From Prevotella sp. UBA2456 (lineage in GTDB: Bacteria > Bacteroidota > Bacteroidia > Bacteroidales > Bacteroidaceae), in contig DDPY01000008.1 in NCBI GenBank assembly GCA_002342415.1, positions 1 through 29,316 of the forward strand: a stretch of DNA of 29,316 nt. Direction: 5' to 3'. Shown piece after piece: positions 21,616 to 29,282 of this stretch (position 1 is its first letter; every line of letters starts with the position of its first letter). The notes beneath the pieces were generated by a model that had not been told where the DNA came from, did no database searches, and saw only the letters and a list, made by a program, of their open reading frames with translations. The translations under genes and the position numbers were made by a program.

Positions 21616-23679
21616 TTATTCCTTTTTCTCCGACGGATAGCTCACACGGGTATGGTAAACTGTTTTCAGTTTCTCTATGAGCACGGTCTTCGCGTACTGG
21701 AGGTCGCGGAAGGTAATAGGGCACTCGCGGAAATAGCCTTCTGCCACTTGGCCGTCGATGATTTTCTCCACCAGATTGCGTATAGACTGTTCTGTATAGT
21801 CTGGCAGCGAGCGCGAGGCAGCCTCCACCGAGTCAGCCATCATCAGACAGGCTTGTTCGCGGGTGAAGGGATTGGGCCCGGGGTAGGTGAACAGCAGGTC
21901 GTCGACGGGCTCGTCGGGGTGCTCGTTCTTGTATCGGATGTAGAAGAACTTCGCCTTGCCCTGTCCGTGGTGGGTCGATATAAAGTCGCGGATGACCTTG
22001 GGCAGGTTATACTTGTCGGCCATCTTGATACCCTCTGTCACGTGGCTGATGATGATTTGTGCACTCTCTATGTCGGTCAGCATCTCGTGGGGGTCGATGC
22101 CCGACTGGTTCTCTGTATAATAAATAGGATTAGAGAGTTTGCCGATGTCGTGATATAGGGCACCTGTACGAACCAGCTGGCTCTTGGCACCTATCTTGTT
22201 GGCTATCTCGCCCGCCAGGTTGGCCACTTGGATAGAGTGGTTGAAGGTGCCGGGAGCTATCTCGCTCATCTTTCTCAGCAGTTCGCTATTGGTATTCGAG
22301 AGTTCGATAAGGGTGATGTCGCTGGTAAATCCAAAGGCTTTCTCGATGAGATAGAGCAACGGATAAGCGAAAAGCAGTGTGACACCGTTGAATATCAGAT
22401 AGTTGTATGTGCTGTAGTCTATCTGCGAGAATGCGGTGGCTCGCGTCCAGTCGAAGGCTAAGTTGATGATGATGCAGGCTGCGGAGATAAAGATGGCGGT
22501 CTTGAACAGCTGCGAGCGCTGCGACAGCTCGCGCAGGGAGGTAATGGCCACCAGTCCGGCTACAATCTCTACCACCGTGAACTCAAACGGATGTTGGAGC
22601 ATGCTGGCACAAATCAGTACCATCGTGATATGGGTCATGAAAGCCGTGCGCGAGTCCATGAAGACGCGGATGAAGATAGGCACCATCGCATACGGTAGGA
22701 TATAGACATGGATGAAGGTGTTGCGCACGAAGATAGCCGTCAGCACGGCAAAGATCACGATGAAGGCGTAGAGCATCGTGATGCTGCGCGGCTTCTCGAA
22801 GTAGTCCTTCCGGTAGAGGCTCAGATACAGCGTGAAGCATACCATGAGGATGGTGACATAAAGGATATGGCCGATGAGTGATATCTGGTTCTGGGTCTTG
22901 TCCTGATTGCGGCGGTCGTTCTCCTTGATGTACGACTCGATGATGCGGTAGGTCCTGTCGGTGACTATCTCGCCGCGGTCTACTATCTTCTGTCCCTTCT
23001 GCACCAGGCCGCTGGCCAGCGGGATGCTCGACATCAGCTCGTTCTTGCTGGTCTCGCTGCGCTCACGGTCATAGCTCAGGTTGGGGGTGATATAGTTGTT
23101 CAGGTTGCATTTCTGCAACTGTGACCGCACGGTGTTCAGCTTCTCGTCCTGGAACAGTTGTTCGTAGGCTCGCTTCGCAGAGTATATCTCCATGATAGAC
23201 ACGCTGGAAGCCTGCTTATTGGTCACTATCCGAATCATGCTGGAGGTGTCCGCACGCATCTCCTCATACTCTTTCGACTCCATGATGCCCTGCTGATAGA
23301 GGCTGTGCAGCCGGTTGGAGATGATGCTGATGAAGTCGTCGGGTACACCCTGTATGCCGTCGGCATAGTCGGTTGTAAACTTGTGTACCATCCGCATCTC
23401 TGTCTCTTCATTATACCTATAATAAGGTTCGTACTGCCGCATCACGCTGTCTCGTTCGTGGCTGATGACCGATTCTGCCTTGTAGATGGGGAAGTCGAAG
23501 GGGGCCGTGAGCTCACCATATTTCCAGGGTTTCCCTTGTTCAACGTGGTATATACTGGTGCTTTCATGTGGCATGGCCCATACAACGATGGTCACTGTTG
23601 CAATCACCAATAGTGCGCGGGTCAAAAGATCGCGCAGTAAGACATTTTCTTTTAGATTGAAATTATTCATTTGACGCAT
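21616..23679 (-). CDS. 7TM-HD (HDIG) membrane phosphodiesterase, PgpH-like
   Basis: This 687-residue protein has an N-terminal membrane segment (about 16-36) and a long extracytoplasmic 7TMR-HDED region (about 37-270). Seven membrane helices follow at roughly 280-470, then a cytoplasmic HD domain. In the HD domain HSIQVANLAGEIANKIG, LYHDIGKLSNP (His510, Asp511), ISHVTEGIKMADKYNLP and FISTHHGQGKAKFFY supply the metal ligands of the PgpH group. PgpH enzymes hydrolyse cyclic di-AMP to pApA, so a role in c-di-AMP turnover is likely by family, though not shown here. The start could be 23679 or 23670; the promoter at 23698-23729 is compatible with both. It is divergent from gltX. Confidence 0.92.
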   Translation of the reverse strand: MRQMNNFNLKENVLLRDLLTRALLVIATVTIVVWAMPHESTSIYHVEQGKPWKYGELTAPFDFPIYKAESVISHERDSVMRQYEPYYRYNEETEMRMVHKFTTDYADGIQGVPDDFISIISNRLHSLYQQGIMESKEYEEMRADTSSMIRIVTNKQASSVSIMEIYSAKRAYEQLFQDEKLNTVRSQLQKCNLNNYITPNLSYDRERSETSKNELMSSIPLASGLVQKGQKIVDRGEIVTDRTYRIIESYIKENDRRNQDKTQNQISLIGHILYVTILMVCFTLYLSLYRKDYFEKPRSITMLYAFIVIFAVLTAIFVRNTFIHVYILPYAMVPIFIRVFMDSRTAFMTHITMVLICASMLQHPFEFTVVEIVAGLVAITSLRELSQRSQLFKTAIFISAACIIINLAFDWTRATAFSQIDYSTYNYLIFNGVTLLFAYPLLYLIEKAFGFTSDITLIELSNTNSELLRKMSEIAPGTFNHSIQVANLAGEIANKIGAKSQLVRTGALYHDIGKLSNPIYYTENQSGIDPHEMLTDIESAQIIISHVTEGIKMADKYNLPKVIRDFISTHHGQGKAKFFYIRYKNEHPDEPVDDLLFTYPGPNPFTREQACLMMADSVEAASRSLPDYTEQSIRNLVEKIIDGQVAEGYFRECPITFRDLQYAKTVLIEKLKTVYHTRVSYPSEKKE

Positions 23680-23697
23680 ATTTTTGCTTTCAGTGTG

Positions 23698-23729
23698 CGA
23701 AAATACGAAAAAAAGCGCACATTCTCAAA
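23698..23729 (-). promoter_or_regulatory. Probable promoter of the 7TM-HD gene
   Basis: On the minus strand TTTG (23729-23726), a 20-base gap and TATTTTCG (23705-23698), one mismatch from TAnnTTTG. The predicted leader is about 14-23 bases depending on the start codon. Confidence 0.5.
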
Positions 23730-23738
23730 AAAAATGCG

Positions 23739-23746
23739 TACTTTTG
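23739..23746 (+). promoter_or_regulatory. -7 element of the gltX-waaA promoter
   Basis: TACTTTTG matches TAnnTTTG and predicts a leader of about 26 bases for gltX. No good -33 element is seen; the region overlaps the divergent 7TM-HD promoter. Confidence 0.55.
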
Positions 23747-23776
23747 CACAAAATATTAAAAAAGAACCATCATTTC

Positions 23777-25324
23777 ATGGCAGAAAGAAGAGTAAGGGTG
23801 CGTTTTGCACCCAGTCCTACGGGTGCTTTGCACATTGGAGGCGTGCGCACCGCATTGTATAATTATCTGTTCGCCCGCCAGCATGGCGGCGACTTGGTGT
23901 TCCGTATCGAGGACACCGATTCCACCCGTTTCGTCCCTGGGGCCGAAGAGTATATCATCGAGAGTTTTAAGTGGCTGGGCATCCAGTTCGACGAGGGCGT
24001 GTCCTTCGGCGGTGACAAGGGTCCCTATCGGCAGAGCGAGCGCCGCGACATCTATAAGAAGTATGTGCAGCAGCTGTTGGACAACGGTAAGGCTTATATT
24101 GCCTTCGACACTCCGCAGGAGCTGGAGCAGAAGCGTGCTGAGATTCAAAACTTCCAGTACGACTGCCATACGCGCCTGCAGATGCGTAACTCGCTGACTC
24201 TCTCGAAGGAGGAGGTCGACCAGCTGATAGCCGATGGTCATCAGTATGTGGTGCGCTTCCGTGTGGAGGCAGGCGAGGAGATTCTGGTCAACGACCTCAT
24301 TCGTGGCGAGGTGCGCGTCAAGAGCGACATCTGTGATGACAAGGTGCTCTACAAGAGTGCCGACGAGCTGCCCACCTATCATCTGGCAAATATTGTCGAC
24401 GACCATCTGATGGAGATTTCCCATGTCATTCGCGGCGAGGAGTGGCTGCCGTCGGCCCCCTTGCATGTGATGCTCTATCGCGCCTTTGGCTGGGAGGACA
24501 CCATGCCCCAGTTTGCCCATCTGCCCCTGCTGCTCAAGCCTGATGGCAAGGGCAAGCTGTCGAAGCGTGATGGCGACCGGCTCGGATTCCCTGTGTTCCC
24601 GCTGCGTTGGACCGACCCCAAGACGGGCGATGTCTCGCGTGGCTATCGCGAGGACGGCTATTTCCCTGAGGCAGTCATCAATTTCCTTGCCCTCTTAGGC
24701 TGGAATCCCGGCACCGAGCAGGAAATCTTCTCGCTTGACGAGCTGGTTCCCCTCTTCGACATCTCCAAGTGCTCGAAGGCGGGTGCCAAGTTTGCCTACG
24801 AGAAGGCTGTATGGTTCAACCACGAGTATATCCTGAAGAAGTCCAATGAGGAGATTGCCGCCCTGTTCGAGCCCATCGTGAAGGAGCATTGCCCTGGCGA
24901 GACCTCGGAGCGCATCCTGCAGGTGACGGCTATGATGAAGGACCGCGTGTCGTTTGTCCATGAGCTGTGGCCCCTGTGCTCATTCTTCTTTGTGGCTCCT
25001 ACTGAGTATGATGAGAAGACTGCCAAGAAGCGCTGGAAACCCTCGGCAGACCCTTCTCAGGGTGGCGAACCCGGATCCGCCCGTCAGCTCACCGAACTGA
25101 TGGAGGTGCTCGAAGGCATCGACGACTTCTCGCTCGAGAATCAGGAGCAGATAGTCCATGCCTGGATTGAGCAGAAGGGCTATAAGCTCGGCACTGTTAT
25201 GAATGCCTGGCGACTGACGCTCGTAGGCGAGGGCAAGGGACCGGGCATGTTCGACATCTCTGCATTCTTGGGTAAGGAAGAGACCCTTAGGCGTATGAAG
25301 CGGGCAATAGAAGTACTGGGCTAA
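23777..25324 (+). CDS. gltX: Glutamate--tRNA ligase
   Basis: The 515-residue class I synthetase charges tRNA-Glu. It begins MAERRVRVRFAPSPTGALHIGG; the HIGH-type motif is HIGG at 19-22 and the KMSKS-type motif is KLSKR at 260-264. EDTDSTRFVPGAEEYI, VLYKSADELPTYHLANIVDDH and VIRGEEWLPSAPLHVMLYRAFGW are conserved catalytic-domain blocks (each shortened here). The C-terminal anticodon-binding domain is helical and ends near MKRAIEVLG. An in-frame ATG at 23684 is rejected because it lies before the -7 box and the N-terminal homology begins at 23777. The stop overlaps the waaA start (TAATG), so translation is coupled. A tRNA-Glu gene lies elsewhere in the window. Confidence 0.96.
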   Translation: MAERRVRVRFAPSPTGALHIGGVRTALYNYLFARQHGGDLVFRIEDTDSTRFVPGAEEYIIESFKWLGIQFDEGVSFGGDKGPYRQSERRDIYKKYVQQLLDNGKAYIAFDTPQELEQKRAEIQNFQYDCHTRLQMRNSLTLSKEEVDQLIADGHQYVVRFRVEAGEEILVNDLIRGEVRVKSDICDDKVLYKSADELPTYHLANIVDDHLMEISHVIRGEEWLPSAPLHVMLYRAFGWEDTMPQFAHLPLLLKPDGKGKLSKRDGDRLGFPVFPLRWTDPKTGDVSRGYREDGYFPEAVINFLALLGWNPGTEQEIFSLDELVPLFDISKCSKAGAKFAYEKAVWFNHEYILKKSNEEIAALFEPIVKEHCPGETSERILQVTAMMKDRVSFVHELWPLCSFFFVAPTEYDEKTAKKRWKPSADPSQGGEPGSARQLTELMEVLEGIDDFSLENQEQIVHAWIEQKGYKLGTVMNAWRLTLVGEGKGPGMFDISAFLGKEETLRRMKRAIEVLG

Positions 25325-26583
25325 TGTACAACATCATCATCTATCTCTACCAGCTTGGTGTCATCATCCTGAGCCTGTTCAACGATAAGGTTCGCAAGAT
25401 GTGGCATGGAGAGCGCGAGGCCATTCGCATCCTGCGCGAGCAGGTAGACACCAGCGCTCAGTATGTGTGGTTCCATGCTGCCTCGCTGGGCGAGTTTGAG
25501 CAGGGACGGCCGCTCATGGAACAGCTGCGCCGCGAGCATCCCGAGTATAAGATTCTGCTCACCTTCTTCTCCCCTTCGGGCTATGAGGTCCGCAAGAACT
25601 ACGAGGGAGCCGACATCATCTGCTACCTGCCCCTCGACACCATCACCAATGCCCGACGCTTCCTCCGTACCATACGGCCTGTCATGGCGTTCTTCATCAA
25701 GTATGAGTTCTGGTACAACTATCTGCATATCCTTAAGCATCGCGGAGTGCCCGTCTATTCCGTGTCCAGCATCTTCCGGCCCGGACAGGTGTTCTTCCGC
25801 TGGTATGGCCGGCAGTATGCTCATGTGCTTCGTTGCTTCACCCGCTTCTATGTGCAGAACGACATCAGCCGCCAGCTGTTAGAGACCCTTGGCATCCACG
25901 ATGTCACCGTGGTGGGCGACACCCGTTTCGACCGTGTGCTGCAAATCAAGGAGGCCGCCAGGCAATTACCTGTCGTTGAGGCTTTCCTGGGCGAGGAGTA
26001 CAAACATAAGGTTTTTGTGGCAGGCTCCAGCTGGCAGCCCGACGAGGAAATTTTCATCCCTTTCTTCAAAGAGCATCCAGACTGGAAGCTCATCATTGCT
26101 CCCCATGTCATCGGCGAGGATCATCTGCAGCAGATAGAGAAAATGCTGGAAGGCTTTAGCGTCTGCCGCTATACCCGCCTCGCCGCCGACGAACATTCTA
26201 CTCCCCTCCCAACGAGGGAGGGGCAGGGGGGAGGGTCTGCTCTCATTATCGACTGCTTCGGCCTGCTCTCCAGCATCTACCGATATGCCGATGTCACCTA
26301 TGTGGGAGGCGGTTTTGGTGTAGGCATCCACAACACGCTGGAGGCTGCCGTATGGGATGTGCCCGTCATCTTCGGCCCCAATAATCAGCGTTTTCAGGAG
26401 GCGCAGGGACTCAAGGCCTGTGGCGGAGGATTCGAGATCAAGGATAGTGCCGATTTCGCTCAGGTCATGCAACGCTTCATCAGCGAGCCTGCATCCATTC
26501 GTGAGGCAGGTCGGCAGTCGGGCATCTATGTGCAGCAGATGACGGGAGCCACTCGTAAAATCCTCTCCGAGATCAATCTATAA
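25324..26583 (+). CDS. waaA: 3-deoxy-D-manno-octulosonic acid (KDO) transferase
   Basis: This 419-residue inner-membrane-associated GT-B glycosyltransferase adds KDO from CMP-KDO to lipid IVA in lipopolysaccharide core synthesis. An N-terminal membrane anchor (IIIYLYQLGVIILSLF) is followed by WFHAASLGEFEQGRPL with the catalytic-region Glu, FFSPSGYEVRKNY and IKYEFWYNYL in the acceptor domain. The donor domain has VVGDTRFDRV, VAGSSWQPDEEIF, APHVIGEDHL, YVGGGFGVGIHNTLEAAVW and VIFGPNNQRFQEA. An in-frame palindromic repeat (26203-26223 and flank) inserts a PLPTREGQGGG-like segment just before LIIDCFGLLS, probably a surface loop. The start overlaps gltX by one base. Confidence 0.95.
   Translation: MYNIIIYLYQLGVIILSLFNDKVRKMWHGEREAIRILREQVDTSAQYVWFHAASLGEFEQGRPLMEQLRREHPEYKILLTFFSPSGYEVRKNYEGADIICYLPLDTITNARRFLRTIRPVMAFFIKYEFWYNYLHILKHRGVPVYSVSSIFRPGQVFFRWYGRQYAHVLRCFTRFYVQNDISRQLLETLGIHDVTVVGDTRFDRVLQIKEAARQLPVVEAFLGEEYKHKVFVAGSSWQPDEEIFIPFFKEHPDWKLIIAPHVIGEDHLQQIEKMLEGFSVCRYTRLAADEHSTPLPTREGQGGGSALIIDCFGLLSSIYRYADVTYVGGGFGVGIHNTLEAAVWDVPVIFGPNNQRFQEAQGLKACGGGFEIKDSADFAQVMQRFISEPASIREAGRQSGIYVQQMTGATRKILSEINL
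26203..26236. repeat. In-frame palindromic repeat inside waaA
   Basis: CCCCTCCC (26203-26210) pairs with GGGAGGGG (26216-26223) across 5 bases, followed by a purine-rich CAGGGGGGAGGG tail. The composition is unlike the surrounding gene and it reads as PLPTREGQGGG without breaking the frame. Dispersed C/G-rich palindromes of this sort occur in Bacteroidota genomes. Confidence 0.65.
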
Positions 26584-26617
26584 GGTTCCGCCTCTCCCAT
26601 GAGCTTTCTGTTAAGAG

Positions 26618-26666
26618 AACTTTCAACTCTCAACTCTCAACTTTCAACTCTCAACTTTCAACTCAC
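26618..26666. repeat. Seven tandem copies of a 7-bp unit (AACTYTC)
   Basis: Units AACTTTC, AACTCTC, AACTCTC, AACTTTC, AACTCTC, AACTTTC and AACTCAC run head to tail between waaA and the convergent lipoprotein gene. The last unit overlaps the lipoprotein stop codon (26663-26665). Confidence 0.85.
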
Positions 26667-27130
26667 TTCGTCCGATACAGTACCTTCAGTGTCGGCTTGT
26701 AGGTATTTTCCAGAATGACAGAGATAAATCCGTCGCTGGCATCGAAGTTGGCAATTTTATGGTCGTCTTTCAGCATCGGACAGTCGGGCCACGCTCCGAG
26801 TTCCTTCTCCAGTCCGTCGCGTAGCTCCTGCCACATGCGGCGCGTGCTGTCGTTGGTCGACAGTGAGTAGGTCTCCTGCACAGCCTGTAGCTTGTTGTCC
26901 TGACAGGCGGCAATCACCCGATATTTCACACCCTGCTTGGCCAGCACCACCGTCTGTCCGCTGTCCGAGGCTGCCGAGTCGACCGCAAAGCCGCGTGCCA
27001 CCATTGAGTCCACCCATTGCGAGGCAGGCATCGACAGAGTCAGTCCGCGATAGTTGAACGACTGCCGTTCCTCAGAACAGCCCACCAAGGTCATCAGGCC
27101 CAGTAAACAGTAAGTCAGTTTTCTTCCCAT
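26663..27130 (-). CDS. Small lipoprotein of unknown function
   Basis: The start at 27130 gives 155 residues beginning MGRKLTYCLLGLMTLVGCSEE, a lipoprotein signal with the lipobox LVGC (Cys18), so the protein should be anchored to a membrane facing the periplasm or surface. The mature part (YRGLTLSMPASQWVDSMVARGF, TVVLAKQGVKYRVIAACQDNKL) resembles small Bacteroidales lipoproteins with a beta/alpha fold, but I do not recognise a named family. The promoter at 27156-27187 lies about 21 bases upstream of this start, which argues against the longer frame beginning at 27274. It is monocistronic and convergent with waaA. Confidence 0.72.
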   Translation of the reverse strand: MGRKLTYCLLGLMTLVGCSEERQSFNYRGLTLSMPASQWVDSMVARGFAVDSAASDSGQTVVLAKQGVKYRVIAACQDNKLQAVQETYSLSTNDSTRRMWQELRDGLEKELGAWPDCPMLKDDHKIANFDASDGFISVILENTYKPTLKVLYRTK

Positions 27131-27155
27131 ATTTCTTTTTTTCAAAATTCTCCTG

Positions 27156-27187
27156 CAAAAGTAAGCATTTCTTTCGAATCGCCCAAA
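27156..27187 (-). promoter_or_regulatory. Promoter for the small lipoprotein
   Basis: On the minus strand TTTG (27187-27184), a 20-base gap and TACTTTTG (27163-27156). The predicted leader is about 21 bases. Confidence 0.75.
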
Positions 27188-27281
27188 CGAATCGCCTCTT
27201 TTTCGCTTCCCCCTCAGTTCCTTAAACGAGGATGGCATGAATGTTGGAGGGAGTTTATAGACAGGTATATGCAAGGTTGAT

Positions 27282-27372
27282 GGCAGGTATTAGCCATACT
27301 TATCCCATACTCAAGGGTATGGTATGTGTATGGTATGTGTATGGCTAAAGCCTGCCTAAACCCTGCCTAAAC
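27282..27372. repeat. Nested inverted and 11-bp tandem repeats in the 397-bp gap 27131-27527
   Basis: GGCAGGTATTAGCCATAC (27282-27299) pairs with GTATGGCTAAAGCCTGCC (27339-27356), 16 of 18 positions. Inside it, GGTATGTGTAT is repeated exactly in tandem (27321-27331, 27332-27342). Across and after the right arm, CCTGCCTAAAC is repeated exactly (27351-27361, 27362-27372). The rest of the gap holds the two divergent promoters and no gene that I can support. Confidence 0.85.
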
Positions 27373-27471
27373 CGATGCAAATATCAAGCAAACTCTTACC
27401 CTCGTTCAAAGGATTGCAACGCCACACTCTGCACCGGCAGGTCAGAGAAATGAAAATAAATCCCGATTTGT

Positions 27472-27502
27472 TTTGCATTTCTCTCGGTTTGCACTACCTT
27501 TG
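27472..27502 (+). promoter_or_regulatory. Promoter for the membrane metallophosphoesterase
   Basis: TTTG (27472-27475), a 19-base gap and TACCTTTG (27495-27502). The predicted leader is about 21 bases to the ATG at 27528. Confidence 0.8.
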
Positions 27503-27527
27503 CAGGCGAAAAGAAATAACGAAGAAG

Positions 27528-28616
27528 ATGGTCTGGTTCTTAGTGTTCTCAATATTGCCGTTTCTGGCAATGGCCTATATCGGCTGGCACATCTGGTGCA
27601 TGATGCCGACAATGTGGATATGGAAGGTGCTCGTGATAGTGCTGATGGTGGGATCGTTCTTGCTGATGTTCTCGAGCATCAGGCGTTCCACCGACCAGTT
27701 GCCGCTGGAGTGGGGAACGGTGGTCTACGAGATTGGCACGTCGAGTGTCTTCGTGCTGCTCTATCTGTTCATCCTGTTCCTGCTGCTCGACTTGGGACGG
27801 CTGGTGCATCTTGTGCCGCGTACCCTGCTGCATCATAACGGTTGGATGGCTGCCTGCATCGCGGTCTTCATGTTCGTCCTGTTCCTCTATGGCAACCTGC
27901 ACTATAAGGATAAGTATCGCGAGGAGCTGACCTTCGAGTCACAGAAAATCACCCGTCCCGTGCGGCTGGTGATGATGAGCGACCTGCACTTAGGCTATCA
28001 TAACCGCCGCGATGAACTGCACCGATGGATAGACATCATCAATGCCGAGCATCCCGACCTGGTGCTGATAGCTGGCGACATCATCGACGGCTCCATCCGC
28101 CCGCTGAAGGATGAACGGATGTACGAGGAGTTCCGGCGGCTCAAGGCTCCTGTCTACGCCTGTCTGGGCAATCATGAATACTATAGTGGTGAGCCCGATG
28201 CCCAGCGCTTCTATCAGCAGGCGGGCATCCAGCTGCTGCAAGACTCGGCAACCGTCGTGGGCGACCTCTGCATCATCGGACGCGATGACCGCACCAACCA
28301 GCACCGCCAGTCATTGGGTGCCATCATGAAGAAGACGGCTCTCAACGGGCAATATACCATCCTGCTCGACCATCAGCCCTACCATCTGGAACAGGCCGAG
28401 CGGCAGGGTATCGATTTTCAGTTCAGCGGGCATACCCATTACGGACAGGTGTGGCCCATCTCCTGGATTACCGATGCCATCTACGAGTGCGCCTTCGGCT
28501 CCCATCAGCGCGGAGCCACCCGCTATTACATCTCGAGCGGCCTTGGCATCTGGGGCGGCAAGTTCCGCATTGGCACCCGCTCAGAATATGTCGTTGTGAA
28601 CCTGAAAGGCAAATAA
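27528..28616 (+). CDS. Membrane-anchored metallophosphoesterase (YaeI-like)
   Basis: The start at 27528 fits the promoter just upstream and gives 362 residues. About four membrane helices fill the first 135 residues (VWFLVFSILPFLAMAYIGW onward). A calcineurin-like phosphoesterase domain follows, with all metal-binding motifs in order: MSDLHLG, AGDIIDG, GNHEYY, LLDHQPYH and FSGHTHYGQ. Relatives include YaeI-type phosphodiesterases and UDP-diacylglucosamine hydrolase analogues; the substrate is not known. The in-frame ATGs at 27375 and 27450 are rejected because they lie upstream of the promoter. It is convergent with the gamma-carbonic-anhydrase-like gene across a 60-base gap that holds a tandem repeat. 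Confidence 0.9.
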   Translation: MVWFLVFSILPFLAMAYIGWHIWCMMPTMWIWKVLVIVLMVGSFLLMFSSIRRSTDQLPLEWGTVVYEIGTSSVFVLLYLFILFLLLDLGRLVHLVPRTLLHHNGWMAACIAVFMFVLFLYGNLHYKDKYREELTFESQKITRPVRLVMMSDLHLGYHNRRDELHRWIDIINAEHPDLVLIAGDIIDGSIRPLKDERMYEEFRRLKAPVYACLGNHEYYSGEPDAQRFYQQAGIQLLQDSATVVGDLCIIGRDDRTNQHRQSLGAIMKKTALNGQYTILLDHQPYHLEQAERQGIDFQFSGHTHYGQVWPISWITDAIYECAFGSHQRGATRYYISSGLGIWGGKFRIGTRSEYVVVNLKGK

Positions 28617-28645
28617 ACCGCACGGCTATTCCTCCGCTGTCTTCG

Positions 28646-28690
28646 CTCAGACCGTTTCCGTTCAGACTGTCTCCGCTCAGACAGTTTCCG
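28646..28690. repeat. Three tandem copies of a 15-bp unit overlapping the stop of the gamma-CA-like gene
   Basis: CTCAGACCGTTTCCG, TTCAGACTGTCTCCG and CTCAGACAGTTTCCG run in tandem with 2-4 differences between copies. The third copy contains the stop and last codons (ETV) of the convergent minus-strand gene; each copy repeats the same in-frame TGA. Confidence 0.85.
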
Positions 28691-29225
28691 TCTTGGGCTC
28701 ACAGGAGAACCGGCATTCAGGCGACTCCTCCATGTAGTGTTTCGAGTAGGCCACATAGTGCTCGGCATTGTCTGTCTGGCCCGGTCGCGTAGGTTTGATG
28801 TATTTAGCCGGTACACCACCCCAGATTTCGTGAGGCGGAATCTTGGTATTCTGGAGCACCAGCGCGCCGGCAGCCACAATCGCACCTTCGCCTATCTCGC
28901 AGCCGTCGAGCAGGGTAGAGCCCATGCCGATGAGCGCATGATCATGGATGGTACAGGCATGCACCGTTACATTGTGTCCTATTGTCACATAGTTGCCGAT
29001 ATGCGTGGGACCCGTCTCGTGGGTTACGTGTACACACGAGCCGTCCTGCACATTAGTGCCGTTGCCGATGGTGATGGGAGCCACGTCGCCCCGCACCACC
29101 GCATTAAACCACACCGAGCACTCGTCGCCCATAGTCACCTCGCCCACAATGGTAGCATTCTCGCTGAAATAGCAGTCCTTGCCCCACTTCGGACTCAGAC
29201 CGCGGTAACTCTTTATCAAAGCCAT
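28677..29225 (-). CDS. Gamma-carbonic-anhydrase-like hexapeptide-repeat protein (YrdA/PaaY type)
   Basis: From the ATG at 29225 the protein has 182 residues: MALIKSYRGLSPKWGKDCYF, then a left-handed beta-helix of hexapeptide repeats (ATIVGEV, SVWFNAVVRGDVAPITIG, HIGNYVTIGHNVTVHACTI). The histidines in VHVTH and GHNVTVH correspond to the zinc/iron ligands of the gamma-CA family. The helix closes with EIWGGVPAKYIKP, followed by a short helical tail. It is cytoplasmic and probably trimeric; many family members have weak or no carbonic anhydrase activity, so function is tentative. A longer frame from 29303 is rejected because the promoter at 29252-29282 lies inside it. Confidence 0.9.
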   Translation of the reverse strand: MALIKSYRGLSPKWGKDCYFSENATIVGEVTMGDECSVWFNAVVRGDVAPITIGNGTNVQDGSCVHVTHETGPTHIGNYVTIGHNVTVHACTIHDHALIGMGSTLLDGCEIGEGAIVAAGALVLQNTKIPPHEIWGGVPAKYIKPTRPGQTDNAEHYVAYSKHYMEESPECRFSCEPKTETV

Positions 29226-29251
29226 ATCGTATAATCTTTCTATTCGCGCTG

Positions 29252-29282
29252 CAAAGTTACGGAAAAACGAGAGAAGTGCAAA
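29252..29282 (-). promoter_or_regulatory. Promoter for the gamma-CA-like gene
   Basis: On the minus strand TTTG (29282-29279), a 19-base gap and TAACTTTG (29259-29252). The predicted leader is about 22 bases. Confidence 0.8.

Noticed and set aside
26618..26666. Possible CRISPR-like or iteron array
   Set aside because: There are no spacers; the unit is only 7 bp and contiguous, so it is a simple tandem repeat. No CRISPR array was seen elsewhere.
27241..27348. 35-codon frame in the lipoprotein-metallophosphoesterase gap
   Set aside because: It is composed largely of the 11-bp repeats and an inverted-repeat arm, with no promoter placed to express it.
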